Part shown: positions 34,658 through 42,615 of the stretch, piece by piece
How the letters are laid out: every line of letters begins with the position of its first letter
Numbering within the stretch: the stretch's first letter is position 1
Origin: Hymenobacter aerilatus
GTDB lineage: Bacteria; Bacteroidota; Bacteroidia; Cytophagales; Hymenobacteraceae
Length of the DNA stretch: 64,000 nucleotides
NCBI RefSeq assembly: GCF_022921095.1
Contig: NZ_CP095053.1
Coordinates: 1-64,000, forward strand
Reading direction: 5' to 3'
Notes under the pieces: model-generated
What the model was told of the DNA's origin: nothing
The model's database searches: none
Seen by the model: the letters and a program-made list of their open reading frames with translations, nothing else
Program-made: the position numbers and the translations under genes

Positions 34658-36915
34658 AGAGCTTTGGGAAGGGAAAAATAAAACGTAGCGCCTTTTCCAA
34701 GTACGGATTCCACCCACAGTTTGCCGCCGTGTTTCTCAATCATTTTTTTGGCAATGGCCAAACCGGCCCCCGTGCCGCCGCCATACTTATCCTGCGCGTG
34801 CAGGCGCTTGAAGATCTTAAAGATGTTTTCGTGGTGTTTAGGGTCGATGCCGATACCCTGGTCGCGCACGAAGAACACATCAAACTGCTCCGGTGCCGGG
34901 AAGTTTGGAAGGGTGTCAGACGCCATACCGATGGTTATGTACTTTTCCGAGTCGTTGCTATAGCGCATGGCGTTGGTAATCAGATTGTTGAAAACCTCGC
35001 CAAGGCGTATAGGGTCGGCTAGTACGGTGGGCAACGCATCCGCCACCACCACGGTAGTATGGGTTTGCTCCAGGCGGGGGGCCAGCAGCTCCAATACGCC
35101 CGTCACCAGCTCATTCATATTGGTGGGAACCAAGGTAAGGTCTAGGCGTCCTACCCGCGAGATTTGCAACAGCGACTCAATCAGGGCCTCCATGCGCTGG
35201 CTGAGCCGCACGAGCGTCTGCAGCTTGCTGACGCCCTCGGCGTCGAGGCGGTCGGCGTAGTCTTCAAGCAGGAAGATGGAATAGTTGTGAATACCCCGCA
35301 GCGGCTCCTTCAGATCGTGCGAGGCCACGTAGGCAAAGGAGTCCAGCTCGTCGTTGCTGCGTTCCAGCTCGGCATTGAGGCGGCTGAGACTAGTGGCACG
35401 GGCTTGCAGCTCGTTGAAAATCTTGAGGCGGATATCGGCAATATGCAGGCGAATTTCCTGAGCAGCTTCTATTTCCAGCGGCTGCCAGGCGGCGGCCGTG
35501 TTTTCTACCGTCTGCTTCCAGGCCTCAAATGACTGCCGAGGCGACAGAAAAATCTGGCCGTCTGCTTTGGTCTCCACCTTCTGCGTACGCCCGGCCCACG
35601 TAACGGTCTGGAGCTGCTCGGGCCGAAACCACAGGATGTAGTCGTTGGTTTCCTGGGCCAGCGTAATGGCCAGAATGCCGCTGGCGGTGGCCCTGATGGC
35701 TACCCCAGCCGGGTTGAGTCGGGCGTAGGAATCGGTATAGAAGACATCCTCGGTCGCATGCTGGTGCAGCCACGCTACCACATCCTGTATCTGATCGGGG
35801 GTAGGCGTAGTGCCCAGCGTAAGTAGCTCGCCTTCGAAACAGATGGCCGCGCCACTGCACGCAAACACATCCAGCAGCGTGGTAGGATGCTGATACAGGC
35901 CAGCTACAAAATTGGCCGAGCTGTTCATCTGATCAAACAGCCGCGTCTGGGTTTTCTGAATGTGCAGCTGGTAAACGTGCAGGTCTTGCTGCTCCTTGGT
36001 TGGCAGCAGGGCCGAGAAGGTTTTGCCGATAAACAGGCACAGCTCCCGCAGCTCGTAGCTCACTAGCAGGGGCGTGAGATGATGGCAGGTAATCATGCCC
36101 CAGAGCTTGCCTTCCCGAATGACGGAAATGGTCATGGTAGCGGCCGAGCCCATATTGTGCAGGTACTCCAGGTGGATGGGCGATACGCTGCGCAGCACGG
36201 CATACGTCATGTCGGGGGGGCGACCCGTGGTAGGGTTGCGCACCGGTACCAGCGCGGCTGGCCGATAGGAGGCATCCGGAATAAAGCGCAGCCAGTTTTT
36301 GAGGTACATGGCCCGCGCCTGCTGCGGAATATCGGTGGCGGGGTAGTGCAGGCCCAACCACGGGTCTAGGTCGGGGCGCTTGGCTTCGGCCACTACCTCG
36401 CCGCTTTCATCGGCCGCAAAGCGGTACATGGCCACCCGGTCGAACCCCGTGATGCTGCGCACCTGCTCCACGGCGTGCTGGCAAAAGTCGAGCACGGTAG
36501 TAGCGCTCAGCATTTGGCTGAGGACAGTGTTCAACGTGCCCAGGTCTACCACGCTGGGGTCGTTGGAGGCTACCGGCTCAAACTCCGCCCACAGCAGCCC
36601 ATCGTAGCGGTGCACAATGAGCTTGTAGAAGGGCTGATTGGGGGTGTGGTGCAACTGCACGCCCAATAGTCGGGGCGCTTCCGTGAGGGTAGGCCAAAGG
36701 GCATGCAGCTCTGCCAGGTGCGTGGGAGGTAGCAACTGCTCCAGCCCTGCGCCTACCAGCTCGTTGGCCGGAATGCCCAGCAGGGCCTGCGTGTTTTCGC
36801 TGGCCTGCACCACGCGTTGGGTGCGCTCATCGAGACACAGCAGAAACCCATACGGCTGCACCGCGCCCGGAATATGAATCGGCTCCCGGTCGCAGTTGGT
36901 GAGGGTCGTCGGCAT
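34654..36915 (-). CDS. bphP: Bacteriophytochrome histidine kinase
   Basis: This 753-residue red/far-red light sensor has a PAS domain whose N-terminus carries the biliverdin-binding Cys8 in NCDREPIHIPGAVQPYG, a GAF domain with the DIP motif (DIPQQAR, residues 195-201), a PHY domain with the PRxSF tongue motif (SPRQSFEAW), a His dimerisation domain (YVASHDLKEPLRG) and an ATPase domain (NLITNAMRYS, DQGIGIDP, GTGAGLAIAKK). All residues needed for chromophore attachment are present. The start was set at the ATG at 36915, which puts Cys at the expected N-terminal position. Haem oxygenase lies 26 bp upstream. Confidence 0.96.
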   Translation of the reverse strand: MPTTLTNCDREPIHIPGAVQPYGFLLCLDERTQRVVQASENTQALLGIPANELVGAGLEQLLPPTHLAELHALWPTLTEAPRLLGVQLHHTPNQPFYKLIVHRYDGLLWAEFEPVASNDPSVVDLGTLNTVLSQMLSATTVLDFCQHAVEQVRSITGFDRVAMYRFAADESGEVVAEAKRPDLDPWLGLHYPATDIPQQARAMYLKNWLRFIPDASYRPAALVPVRNPTTGRPPDMTYAVLRSVSPIHLEYLHNMGSAATMTISVIREGKLWGMITCHHLTPLLVSYELRELCLFIGKTFSALLPTKEQQDLHVYQLHIQKTQTRLFDQMNSSANFVAGLYQHPTTLLDVFACSGAAICFEGELLTLGTTPTPDQIQDVVAWLHQHATEDVFYTDSYARLNPAGVAIRATASGILAITLAQETNDYILWFRPEQLQTVTWAGRTQKVETKADGQIFLSPRQSFEAWKQTVENTAAAWQPLEIEAAQEIRLHIADIRLKIFNELQARATSLSRLNAELERSNDELDSFAYVASHDLKEPLRGIHNYSIFLLEDYADRLDAEGVSKLQTLVRLSQRMEALIESLLQISRVGRLDLTLVPTNMNELVTGVLELLAPRLEQTHTTVVVADALPTVLADPIRLGEVFNNLITNAMRYSNDSEKYITIGMASDTLPNFPAPEQFDVFFVRDQGIGIDPKHHENIFKIFKRLHAQDKYGGGTGAGLAIAKKMIEKHGGKLWVESVLGKGATFYFSLPKAL

Positions 36916-36941
36916 GTCCGACAGTAGCTCGCTGGTGTGGC

Positions 36942-37520
36942 TTACGGTTGGTTGATCCACGCGTGTAGGGTTTGAAAAGTAAGCACGGCCGACTGCACCA
37001 CTTCGGTCTGTTCCTCGGGTGGGGCTGCTGCCGTCAGCAACTGACAAAAACTTTTCCACATTGGCCCTGTGCGCTCCGCGTAGCCAGTGAAGTAGGCTTG
37101 CAGCGGAATATCGGCCTTGGCCAGCTGCCGCCGAATCACTTGGCCGCCCAGGGTAGAGCCTTCCAGCACATACATAGCGCCCAGGAGCTGGGCGCGCGTG
37201 TGCAGCGGCGGCAGGGTAGGGCAAAGCGGCGGCACCGATGCATCATTGGTATGCGACAGATCCTCCAGAATCAGGTGGGCGCGGTAGCGCTGGTCGAGCT
37301 GCCACTCCGGCCCAAACGCGGCGGCGTGCGTCCGCAAATGGGTTTCGTAGGGCTGCAAAAAACCATACAGCCGGCGCAGAAAATGCGCAGTAGCCGCCTG
37401 CGAAACCGTTCCTGCCATCAACTCCTGATTGAACGTGTTCTGCTCCAGCGCATCGTGGTAGGGCCGGGTTTCGGTACGCAATCGGGACAAAATAACAGGC
37501 GGCTCGGCAGTAGCGGACAT
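36942..37520 (-). CDS. bphO: Biliverdin-producing haem oxygenase
   Basis: The enzyme cleaves haem to biliverdin, CO and iron, supplying the phytochrome chromophore. The 192-residue product has the proximal His22 in ETRPYHDALE, the helix YVLEGSTLGGQVIRRQL (distal helix glycines in the family pattern GSTLGG) and family length. It is the first gene of the minus-strand operon bphO-bphP-response regulator-hybrid kinase. A one-mismatch -7 box (TACTTTTA) lies about 35 bp upstream of the ATG. Confidence 0.93.
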   Translation of the reverse strand: MSATAEPPVILSRLRTETRPYHDALEQNTFNQELMAGTVSQAATAHFLRRLYGFLQPYETHLRTHAAAFGPEWQLDQRYRAHLILEDLSHTNDASVPPLCPTLPPLHTRAQLLGAMYVLEGSTLGGQVIRRQLAKADIPLQAYFTGYAERTGPMWKSFCQLLTAAAPPEEQTEVVQSAVLTFQTLHAWINQP

Positions 37521-37595
37521 AAGTGGACAGTGGAAAAAGAACAGTAAAAGTAACCTCTCTGGTGCGAAGTTGCGCGTGGGGGCGCTGCAAGTTGT

Positions 37596-37631
37596 CAGGA
37601 AGGCTACGTGGTCCTTGGCGTAGCCTTCCTG
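37596..37631 (-). terminator. Hairpin between the NmrA-like gene and bphO
   Basis: Perfect 13-bp stem (37596-37608 with 37619-37631), 10-nt loop. It lies 10 bp past the stop of the NmrA-like gene. There is no strong T-tract on the minus strand. Confidence 0.6.
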
Positions 37632-37640
37632 CTACCTCCC

Positions 37641-38522
37641 CTATGCTTCCGGCTGAAACTGGGCCTGGTAGTCGTCGGCAAACTGCTGGATGGTGTGGGG
37701 CGCGCGGCCAAGGAGAGCTGCTCCCTCATGGCTGATAGCGGCGGCGTGCCCGGCGCGGTAGTCGGCATACAGGGCCAATAGCTCCTCTACCCGCTCGGCG
37801 GGTAGCTCCTGCATGGCCGCACGGGCAGCTTCCTCCGCAACCGGTACATACGTCACCTCCCGGCCCGTAGCCTGGCTAAGCGCTTCGGCTACCTGCTGGC
37901 CGCTGAGAGCCGCCGGGCCCGTGAGGTGGTAGGCCTGGCCGGCGTGGGCAGCAGGGTCGGCGGTGAGCAGGGTAGCCGCGGCGGCAGCAATATCGCGCAC
38001 GTCAATATAGGCCACCTGGGCATCGGAAAGAGGTAGGTAGAACTTACCTTCGTCGCGGATGGTGGCGCAGTGTTGGTGCACAAAGTTTTGCATAAAGCCC
38101 TCGGGGCGCAGCGTGGCATATGTGAGGCCACTATCGGCTACCAACTGCTCTATTTCGCGGTGGCGCTGGTCGATTGTGATGTGTGCGTCGCGGCCAGCCC
38201 CAGCGGCCGAGAGCTGCACCAACTGCCGTACACCGACCTGCTTAGCCACCTCTACTAAGGAGCGAGAAAGTTCTATTTGGTCGGGGGTAGGAGGCGGCAG
38301 CAGAAACACGCGCTCGACTCCGGTAAGGGCCACAGCCAGTGTTTCGGGCTTGCGGTAATCTATTTCCACCAGCTGCACATCGGGGTTGAGGTGTTTCAGC
38401 CGGTCGCCTTTAATGATAGAGTGTACGCCCGCCCGAACCGTAACGCCGCGGTTGGCCAGCGCTTTCACCAGCTCTGCGCCCACGGTGCCCGTAGCGCCAG
38501 TTACCAGAATGGTAGATGCCAT
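37641..38522 (-). CDS. NmrA-like NAD(P)-binding protein (atypical SDR)
   Basis: The 293-residue Rossmann protein has TILVTGATGTVGAELVKALA at the N-terminus, VERVFLLPPPTPDQIELSRS and LRPEGFMQNFVHQH, the pattern of NmrA/azoreductase-like atypical short-chain dehydrogenases. It lacks the classical YxxxK catalytic pair, so it may be a redox sensor or a quinone reductase; the role is not determinable. It is a single gene with a hairpin after it. Confidence 0.88.
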   Translation of the reverse strand: MASTILVTGATGTVGAELVKALANRGVTVRAGVHSIIKGDRLKHLNPDVQLVEIDYRKPETLAVALTGVERVFLLPPPTPDQIELSRSLVEVAKQVGVRQLVQLSAAGAGRDAHITIDQRHREIEQLVADSGLTYATLRPEGFMQNFVHQHCATIRDEGKFYLPLSDAQVAYIDVRDIAAAAATLLTADPAAHAGQAYHLTGPAALSGQQVAEALSQATGREVTYVPVAEEAARAAMQELPAERVEELLALYADYRAGHAAAISHEGAALLGRAPHTIQQFADDYQAQFQPEA

Positions 38523-38644
38523 AATATAGAAGTTGTGAGTTGCGAGTTTGTGGGGTTGTGAATGAAAACGGTTGTTATCTGAGTGGGCAGCGAAATCCCT
38601 TCTCCCATCAGCATGATGCGCGTACCAACGACTTTTCTACTGAG

Positions 38645-38673
38645 GTAAGATCCTTCGCAGATTCAGGACGACA
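38645..38673. repeat. Possible decayed half of the ...TCAGGATGAC repeat
   Basis: The segment TAAGATCCTTCGCAGATTCA plus GGACGAC resembles one arm of the inverted repeat at 27773-27827 (ATAAGGTCCTTCG...CTCAGGATGAC) with several changes and no partner arm. The 228-bp gap 38523-38750 holds nothing else I can recognise. Confidence 0.35.
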
Positions 38674-38750
38674 AACGTCTTCTGTCTTGCCAACGCATGC
38701 CTATTTCTTACGGCAACCGGCCCAAAACAGCCATATCGGCGCAGGACCAC

Positions 38751-39626
38751 CTACCGCTGCGTGACCTGGTAGAGTCGGCCTTTCTCGCTGCTAATGATGA
38801 AATCATGTGGGTTGATAAACGAAAGACCTTCTACCTGACTGTCGGTGGGTAGGCGCAGCATGTGCTTGGCCCCGTCGAAGAGGCGCTTGCCAGGCTCGCG
38901 CCGGAACAGGTACACGCGTCCGCGGCCTAGCAGAGCCACCGTGCGGCCATCGGGGCTGAGGTCGGCGGCCGTAATCCAGGTGTCGAGCAGCAGGCTGTCA
39001 GCCAGGCGAGCTACGTATGTGCCCGGCCGGGCCGGCAATACGTACTGCTTCACCCACAAGTCTTCGGGGCTGCGGTTTTTGGTGAATAGATACAGACTAT
39101 CCTGCGAGTAGAAAAAGGCCTCACAGTCAAAATTGCGCCGGCTTTTTTTGGGCGGAAAGGCCCGCTGATCGGGGTAGGCAAACCGGATGGTATCGATGCG
39201 CTGGAAGGCCGGGCCGCTGAGACGGTAGATGGCCAGGTTGCGGCGCTTGTTCTGGTTGTTGCCAAAGTCGCCCAGGTAAAGGCGGTGCTCGTCGTCGTGG
39301 GTCAAGTCTTCCCAGTCGATGTTGGTAAGAGGGGCCAGGTCAATGGTTTTCAGCAGGTCACCCTGGCGGGTAATCTGGTAGAGGCGGGAGCTGTTGCCGC
39401 CGTCGCTGTGCGTCCACAGGTCGCCTACCTTGTTGGCTGGCGCCAGGCCCGAGTTTTCCGTCACTTTGCTTTTCGGCAGCCGCCCTACCTGCTTGATATC
39501 ATACTGCCGGCTCACATCTACAAAGTCGCCGCGGGTCGACTTATCGGCGCAGCCACCTAGTAGCAGCGCGCACCCCACCAGCAAGGCACAAATAGTACGA
39601 AGCAAAAAGTTGGAAGCTGAAGGCAT
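38751..39626 (-). CDS. Lipoprotein with beta-propeller-like repeats
   Basis: The 291-residue protein has a lipoprotein signal (lipobox LLGGC, Cys26). The mature part has an SGLAPANKVGDLWTHSDGGN motif followed by strand-rich repeats (RLYQITRQGDLLKTIDL, HRLYLGDFGNNQNKRRNLAI, SLYLFTKNRSPEDLWV, GRTVALLGRGRVYLFRRE). The EN-SGL/HSDGGN pattern resembles secreted esterase-like or SdiA-regulated-like propeller proteins; no catalytic assignment is safe. Outer-membrane or periplasmic location is likely. Its start faces the PAP2 gene (divergent). Confidence 0.8.
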   Translation of the reverse strand: MPSASNFLLRTICALLVGCALLLGGCADKSTRGDFVDVSRQYDIKQVGRLPKSKVTENSGLAPANKVGDLWTHSDGGNSSRLYQITRQGDLLKTIDLAPLTNIDWEDLTHDDEHRLYLGDFGNNQNKRRNLAIYRLSGPAFQRIDTIRFAYPDQRAFPPKKSRRNFDCEAFFYSQDSLYLFTKNRSPEDLWVKQYVLPARPGTYVARLADSLLLDTWITAADLSPDGRTVALLGRGRVYLFRREPGKRLFDGAKHMLRLPTDSQVEGLSFINPHDFIISSEKGRLYQVTQR

Positions 39627-39770
39627 AGGCTAGTTGCCGGGCATACGTAGCCGCTGCCGCTGCCGTTGCGGAGGCTTGCAGAGCTGAAACCGTGTCGTCT
39701 TCATGAAAAACACAGCTTCTCGAGAAATATCTTACCTAAAATCCCGCCTATGTTTCCTTGCCTATCTGCT

Positions 39771-40553
39771 ATGCGTTTTCTTTTGCTATTGTTATTCAGC
39801 TTAACGGCTCTGCCAGGTGCATACGCGCAAACCGCCTACTCCCCGGCCGATAGCAGCACCGCGTGGCGGCCGGCTCGTGCGTTGCGCGTAGCTGTGCCCC
39901 TCACGCTGCTGGCCGTGGCCTACGCGGGCAAAAACGAAAACGTGGTAGACGAGTGGAAGGAGCACGTACGCGATGAAACCCGTGAAGCGTTTCCGCGCTT
40001 CCACACCAAAATAGACGACTACACGCGCCGCGCGTCGCTGTGGGGCGCCTACGGGCTAATGGTGGTGGGCGTGCATGGCGAGCGGGGCGCGGTGGCTTTC
40101 ACCCTCAACTATGCCCTGGCCCACGCAGTCAGCTCCACAGTAGTGTCCAAGCTCAAGCACTACACCCACGAGCAGCGCCCCGACGTAGCTGGCGACTTCA
40201 GCTCCTTTCCCTCCGCCCATACCGCCGACGCCTTCCTGACGGCTACGCTGCTGCACGAGCAGTTTGGCAAAGAGCATCCCTGGGTTAGTGTGGCGGGGTA
40301 TACCGTGGCCACGGCCACCGGCGCCATGCGCGTACTCAACGACCGGCACTGGGCATCCGATGTACTTGCCGGGGCCAGCATCGGGTTTTTGTCGGCTGAA
40401 ATGGTATGGCGGCTCTACCCGCACCTGGCGCGGCTGGTACCAGGCAAGGTAGGCGGCTGGCTGACCGTGGTACCCGCCTACGCCCCCGGCCAAACATTGG
40501 GCCTGGTGGCAGTGCTGCGTCCCGGCAGCGCTACCTCTCAGAGCCGCAGATAG
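39771..40553 (+). CDS. PAP2-family phosphatase
   Basis: The 260-residue exported protein has a signal peptide (MRFLLLLLFSLTALPGAYA) and the three phosphatase motifs: KLKHYTHEQRPD (KxxxxxxRP-like), FPSAHTADAF, and RVLNDRHWASDVLAGA (RxxxxxHxxxD). It is probably a periplasmic phosphatase acting on undecaprenyl pyrophosphate or other lipid phosphates; the substrate is inferred from the family only. An in-frame ATG at 39750 would add seven residues. The last 16 bp overlap the end of the convergent helix-hairpin-helix gene. Confidence 0.9.
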   Translation: MRFLLLLLFSLTALPGAYAQTAYSPADSSTAWRPARALRVAVPLTLLAVAYAGKNENVVDEWKEHVRDETREAFPRFHTKIDDYTRRASLWGAYGLMVVGVHGERGAVAFTLNYALAHAVSSTVVSKLKHYTHEQRPDVAGDFSSFPSAHTADAFLTATLLHEQFGKEHPWVSVAGYTVATATGAMRVLNDRHWASDVLAGASIGFLSAEMVWRLYPHLARLVPGKVGGWLTVVPAYAPGQTLGLVAVLRPGSATSQSRR

Positions 40554-41554
40554 GGTAGGAGCTTTTCGTACGTGGCCTCATCCAGAATACGAATCTGGCG
40601 CAGGTCGGTGGCTTGGCGGAAGGGGCCGTGCTGCTGGCGGTAGGCCACCACTACCCGCGCCAGCCGCTTGCCTACGTAGGGGTGCGCCTGCAACAGCTCG
40701 AAGGGGGCATTGTTGACATCTATGGGGGTAGGGGCGAAGCTGCCCGTCACGAAGGTGTACTTGCGCAGGCTGTCCACCAGGTCGGGCGCGTCGCGCAGGC
40801 TGTAGATTTCAGCCAATTGCCCGGCCCGCACAAAACCGCCCAGCCGCGCCCGGTACTCCACCACCCGCGCCGATAGTCCCCGCCCGATGCCCCGAATCTG
40901 CATCAGCTGTGTAGTGTCGGCCGCGTTCAGGTCGAAGGCTGCCAAGTGGGTAGGCTTGCGCGGAAACTTGCTGGCGGGGTAGGGCGCCCTGTCTGTGAAC
41001 TTCTGGTTAAATGGTCGTTCCTGTCGAGCATAAGCCGTGCGGGCGGGCATCGTTTCGGGTAGCTGCATATAGGGCGCTAGCCGCTGATACACCGAGTCGG
41101 GTAGGCCGTAGGTGCGCCGAATCTGCTCTTTGGCCTTAAAGCCGCCTATCACGTCGCGGAAGTGTACCAGGCGCTCGGCCAGAAAGTGGCGCAGGCCGCG
41201 GGCTTCCCAGTCGCGGGCCGTTAGGGCATTAGGGTCGAAAGGCGTCAGTGCTACCTGGGGCACCGCGGGGTAGCGACTGGGGTAGGCGCGCCGAGCGTAG
41301 CGTGCGGCATCGGGTTGGCGCCGGGCGGCCAGCTCGGTAGCCAGTTGGTTGAGCTGGCGCTGGTCGGCGGCTGGATTGTAGCGGGGTAGGGCCGGGCGCA
41401 ATAGCGCAGGCACAAACAGCCACGCCAGCAGTAAAAGCAGAAGCACCAAAAAGCCGGAGGTTTCGCGGCGCGAAAAACCAAAGTAGCGCCGCATGAGGGT
41501 AGGCAGTCCGGCAGCGCGGTTGCGCGGGGTAGGGGCGGGGGTGCGGGTAGGCAT
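40538..41554 (-). CDS. Helix-hairpin-helix protein (ComEA-like), membrane-anchored
   Basis: The 338-residue protein has a single membrane helix near residues 34-54 (FLVLLLLLLAWLFVPALL) followed by three HhH modules: one around FDLNAADTTQLMQIRGIGRG, one at IDVNNAPFELLQAHPYVGKR, and a weaker one near FDPNALTARDWEARGL. In ComEA such modules bind incoming DNA during transformation; Bacteroidota carry many such membrane-tethered HhH proteins with unknown roles. The ATG at 41554 was chosen over an upstream codon. The gene overlaps the PAP2 gene tail to tail. Confidence 0.88.
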   Translation of the reverse strand: MPTRTPAPTPRNRAAGLPTLMRRYFGFSRRETSGFLVLLLLLLAWLFVPALLRPALPRYNPAADQRQLNQLATELAARRQPDAARYARRAYPSRYPAVPQVALTPFDPNALTARDWEARGLRHFLAERLVHFRDVIGGFKAKEQIRRTYGLPDSVYQRLAPYMQLPETMPARTAYARQERPFNQKFTDRAPYPASKFPRKPTHLAAFDLNAADTTQLMQIRGIGRGLSARVVEYRARLGGFVRAGQLAEIYSLRDAPDLVDSLRKYTFVTGSFAPTPIDVNNAPFELLQAHPYVGKRLARVVVAYRQQHGPFRQATDLRQIRILDEATYEKLLPYLRL

Positions 41555-41742
41555 AAATACGATGACGAAACGATAGCGCGTAGCAGAAATAACCTGGGCA
41601 AACAATACAGGAAACGTGCCACAGCCAAGCAGATACGCCGCCGAAACTAGGCTCTGGGGTTGCCTCTACGCCCCCGCTGCCGTATCATTACTGCTTCTAC
41701 CGATATTCCTATGCCGGAGCCACCCTCCGGCCATTGTCTGCT

Positions 41743-42315
41743 ATGAGCCAGCCCGCTACCCGCACTACCGATTTCCTCGACCAGCTCACGGCCGATCTGC
41801 GCGCTTTGCAGGCCACCGTGGCGCAGGACTTTCGTCCCCTCACCGACGACCAGCTGAACCGTCGGCCGGGACCGGGCAAGTGGAGTGTGGGGCAGTGCCT
41901 GGAGCACCTCAACATCATTGGCGGCCTCTACCTACCCCTGATAGCGCGCAAACTGCAACAGGCCCAGACTCGCAGCTCCCGCCCCGCCGATACTGTGAAG
42001 CGCGGCCTGCTTGGGCGCCGCCTGACCGACGCCATGCGCGTGCCGGCCAGCGAAAAAGCCACCAAATCGCCCCAGCAATACGCCCCCAGTGGCTCGCGCC
42101 TGCCGCGCACAGTGGTGGAGGTGTTCAACCGGCAAGCCGACGAGCTGATAGGACTGCTACAACAGGCGCGCAGTGTCAACATCAACACCATCCGCATTCC
42201 CAACGTGGTGGTGCCGCTGCTGCGCATGCGCCTCACCGACCAGCTGGAGCTGCTGGTGGTGCACGCCCAGCGCCATATTGCCCAGGCCGAGCGGGTGTTG
42301 GAAGGCGGGAAATAG
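41743..42315 (+). CDS. DinB-like four-helix protein
   Basis: The 190-residue protein has the DinB/YfiT-like metal site His in GKWSVGQCLEHLNIIG and the C-terminal HAQRHIAQAERVL helix. The family includes thiol-dependent S-transferases and damage-inducible proteins; the substrate is unknown. The ATG at 41743 is chosen; a TTG three codons upstream is possible. It is single, followed by a large inverted repeat. Confidence 0.88.
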   Translation: MSQPATRTTDFLDQLTADLRALQATVAQDFRPLTDDQLNRRPGPGKWSVGQCLEHLNIIGGLYLPLIARKLQQAQTRSSRPADTVKRGLLGRRLTDAMRVPASEKATKSPQQYAPSGSRLPRTVVEVFNRQADELIGLLQQARSVNINTIRIPNVVVPLLRMRLTDQLELLVVHAQRHIAQAERVLEGGK

Positions 42316-42378
42316 GGACACCTGCAAAGCTCCCTTCGTTGCCGAAAATGAGCGTAAGGAAAGTTTGATGCGTGGCCG

Positions 42379-42518
42379 ATGGCGAGGGGCTGTGCCCCGT
42401 GCCGACTAGTAGCAGGCCTCTGGCCTGCATTCGTCCGCGCCATTTGAACAGGCAAACTGTTCTGTCGGGAAAGCCAGAGGCCTGCTACTAGTCGGCACGG
42501 GGCACAGCCCCGCGCCAT
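42379..42518. repeat. 46-bp inverted repeat with a REP-like GTAG hairpin
   Basis: Arms 42379-42424 and 42473-42518 match at 45 of 46 positions, and similarity continues a few bases outside. The 48-bp centre is unlike either arm. At the inner tip of the left arm, GTAG is followed by GCAGGCCTCTGGCCTGC, a perfect small hairpin (42412-42428). This is the form of REP sequences mobilised by RAYT transposases. The rest of the gap 42316-42615 holds only the promoter region of the next gene. Confidence 0.82.
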
Positions 42519-42615
42519 TGGCCCTCCCCAAAAGAAAAATGGTAGCGCCGTATGGAATCTGAACAGGTTCTGCATCTGAAATGCATAAACTTGTTCCGCT
42601 TTCCGTTGTCTTCCC

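Noticed and set aside
37243..37590. 115-codon frame upstream of and overlapping the haem oxygenase
   Set aside because: It is out of frame with the conserved haem oxygenase and has no domain.
42400..42520. CRISPR repeat or tRNA
   Set aside because: The structure is a single inverted pair with no spaced direct repeats and no cloverleaf, so it was called an inverted repeat.
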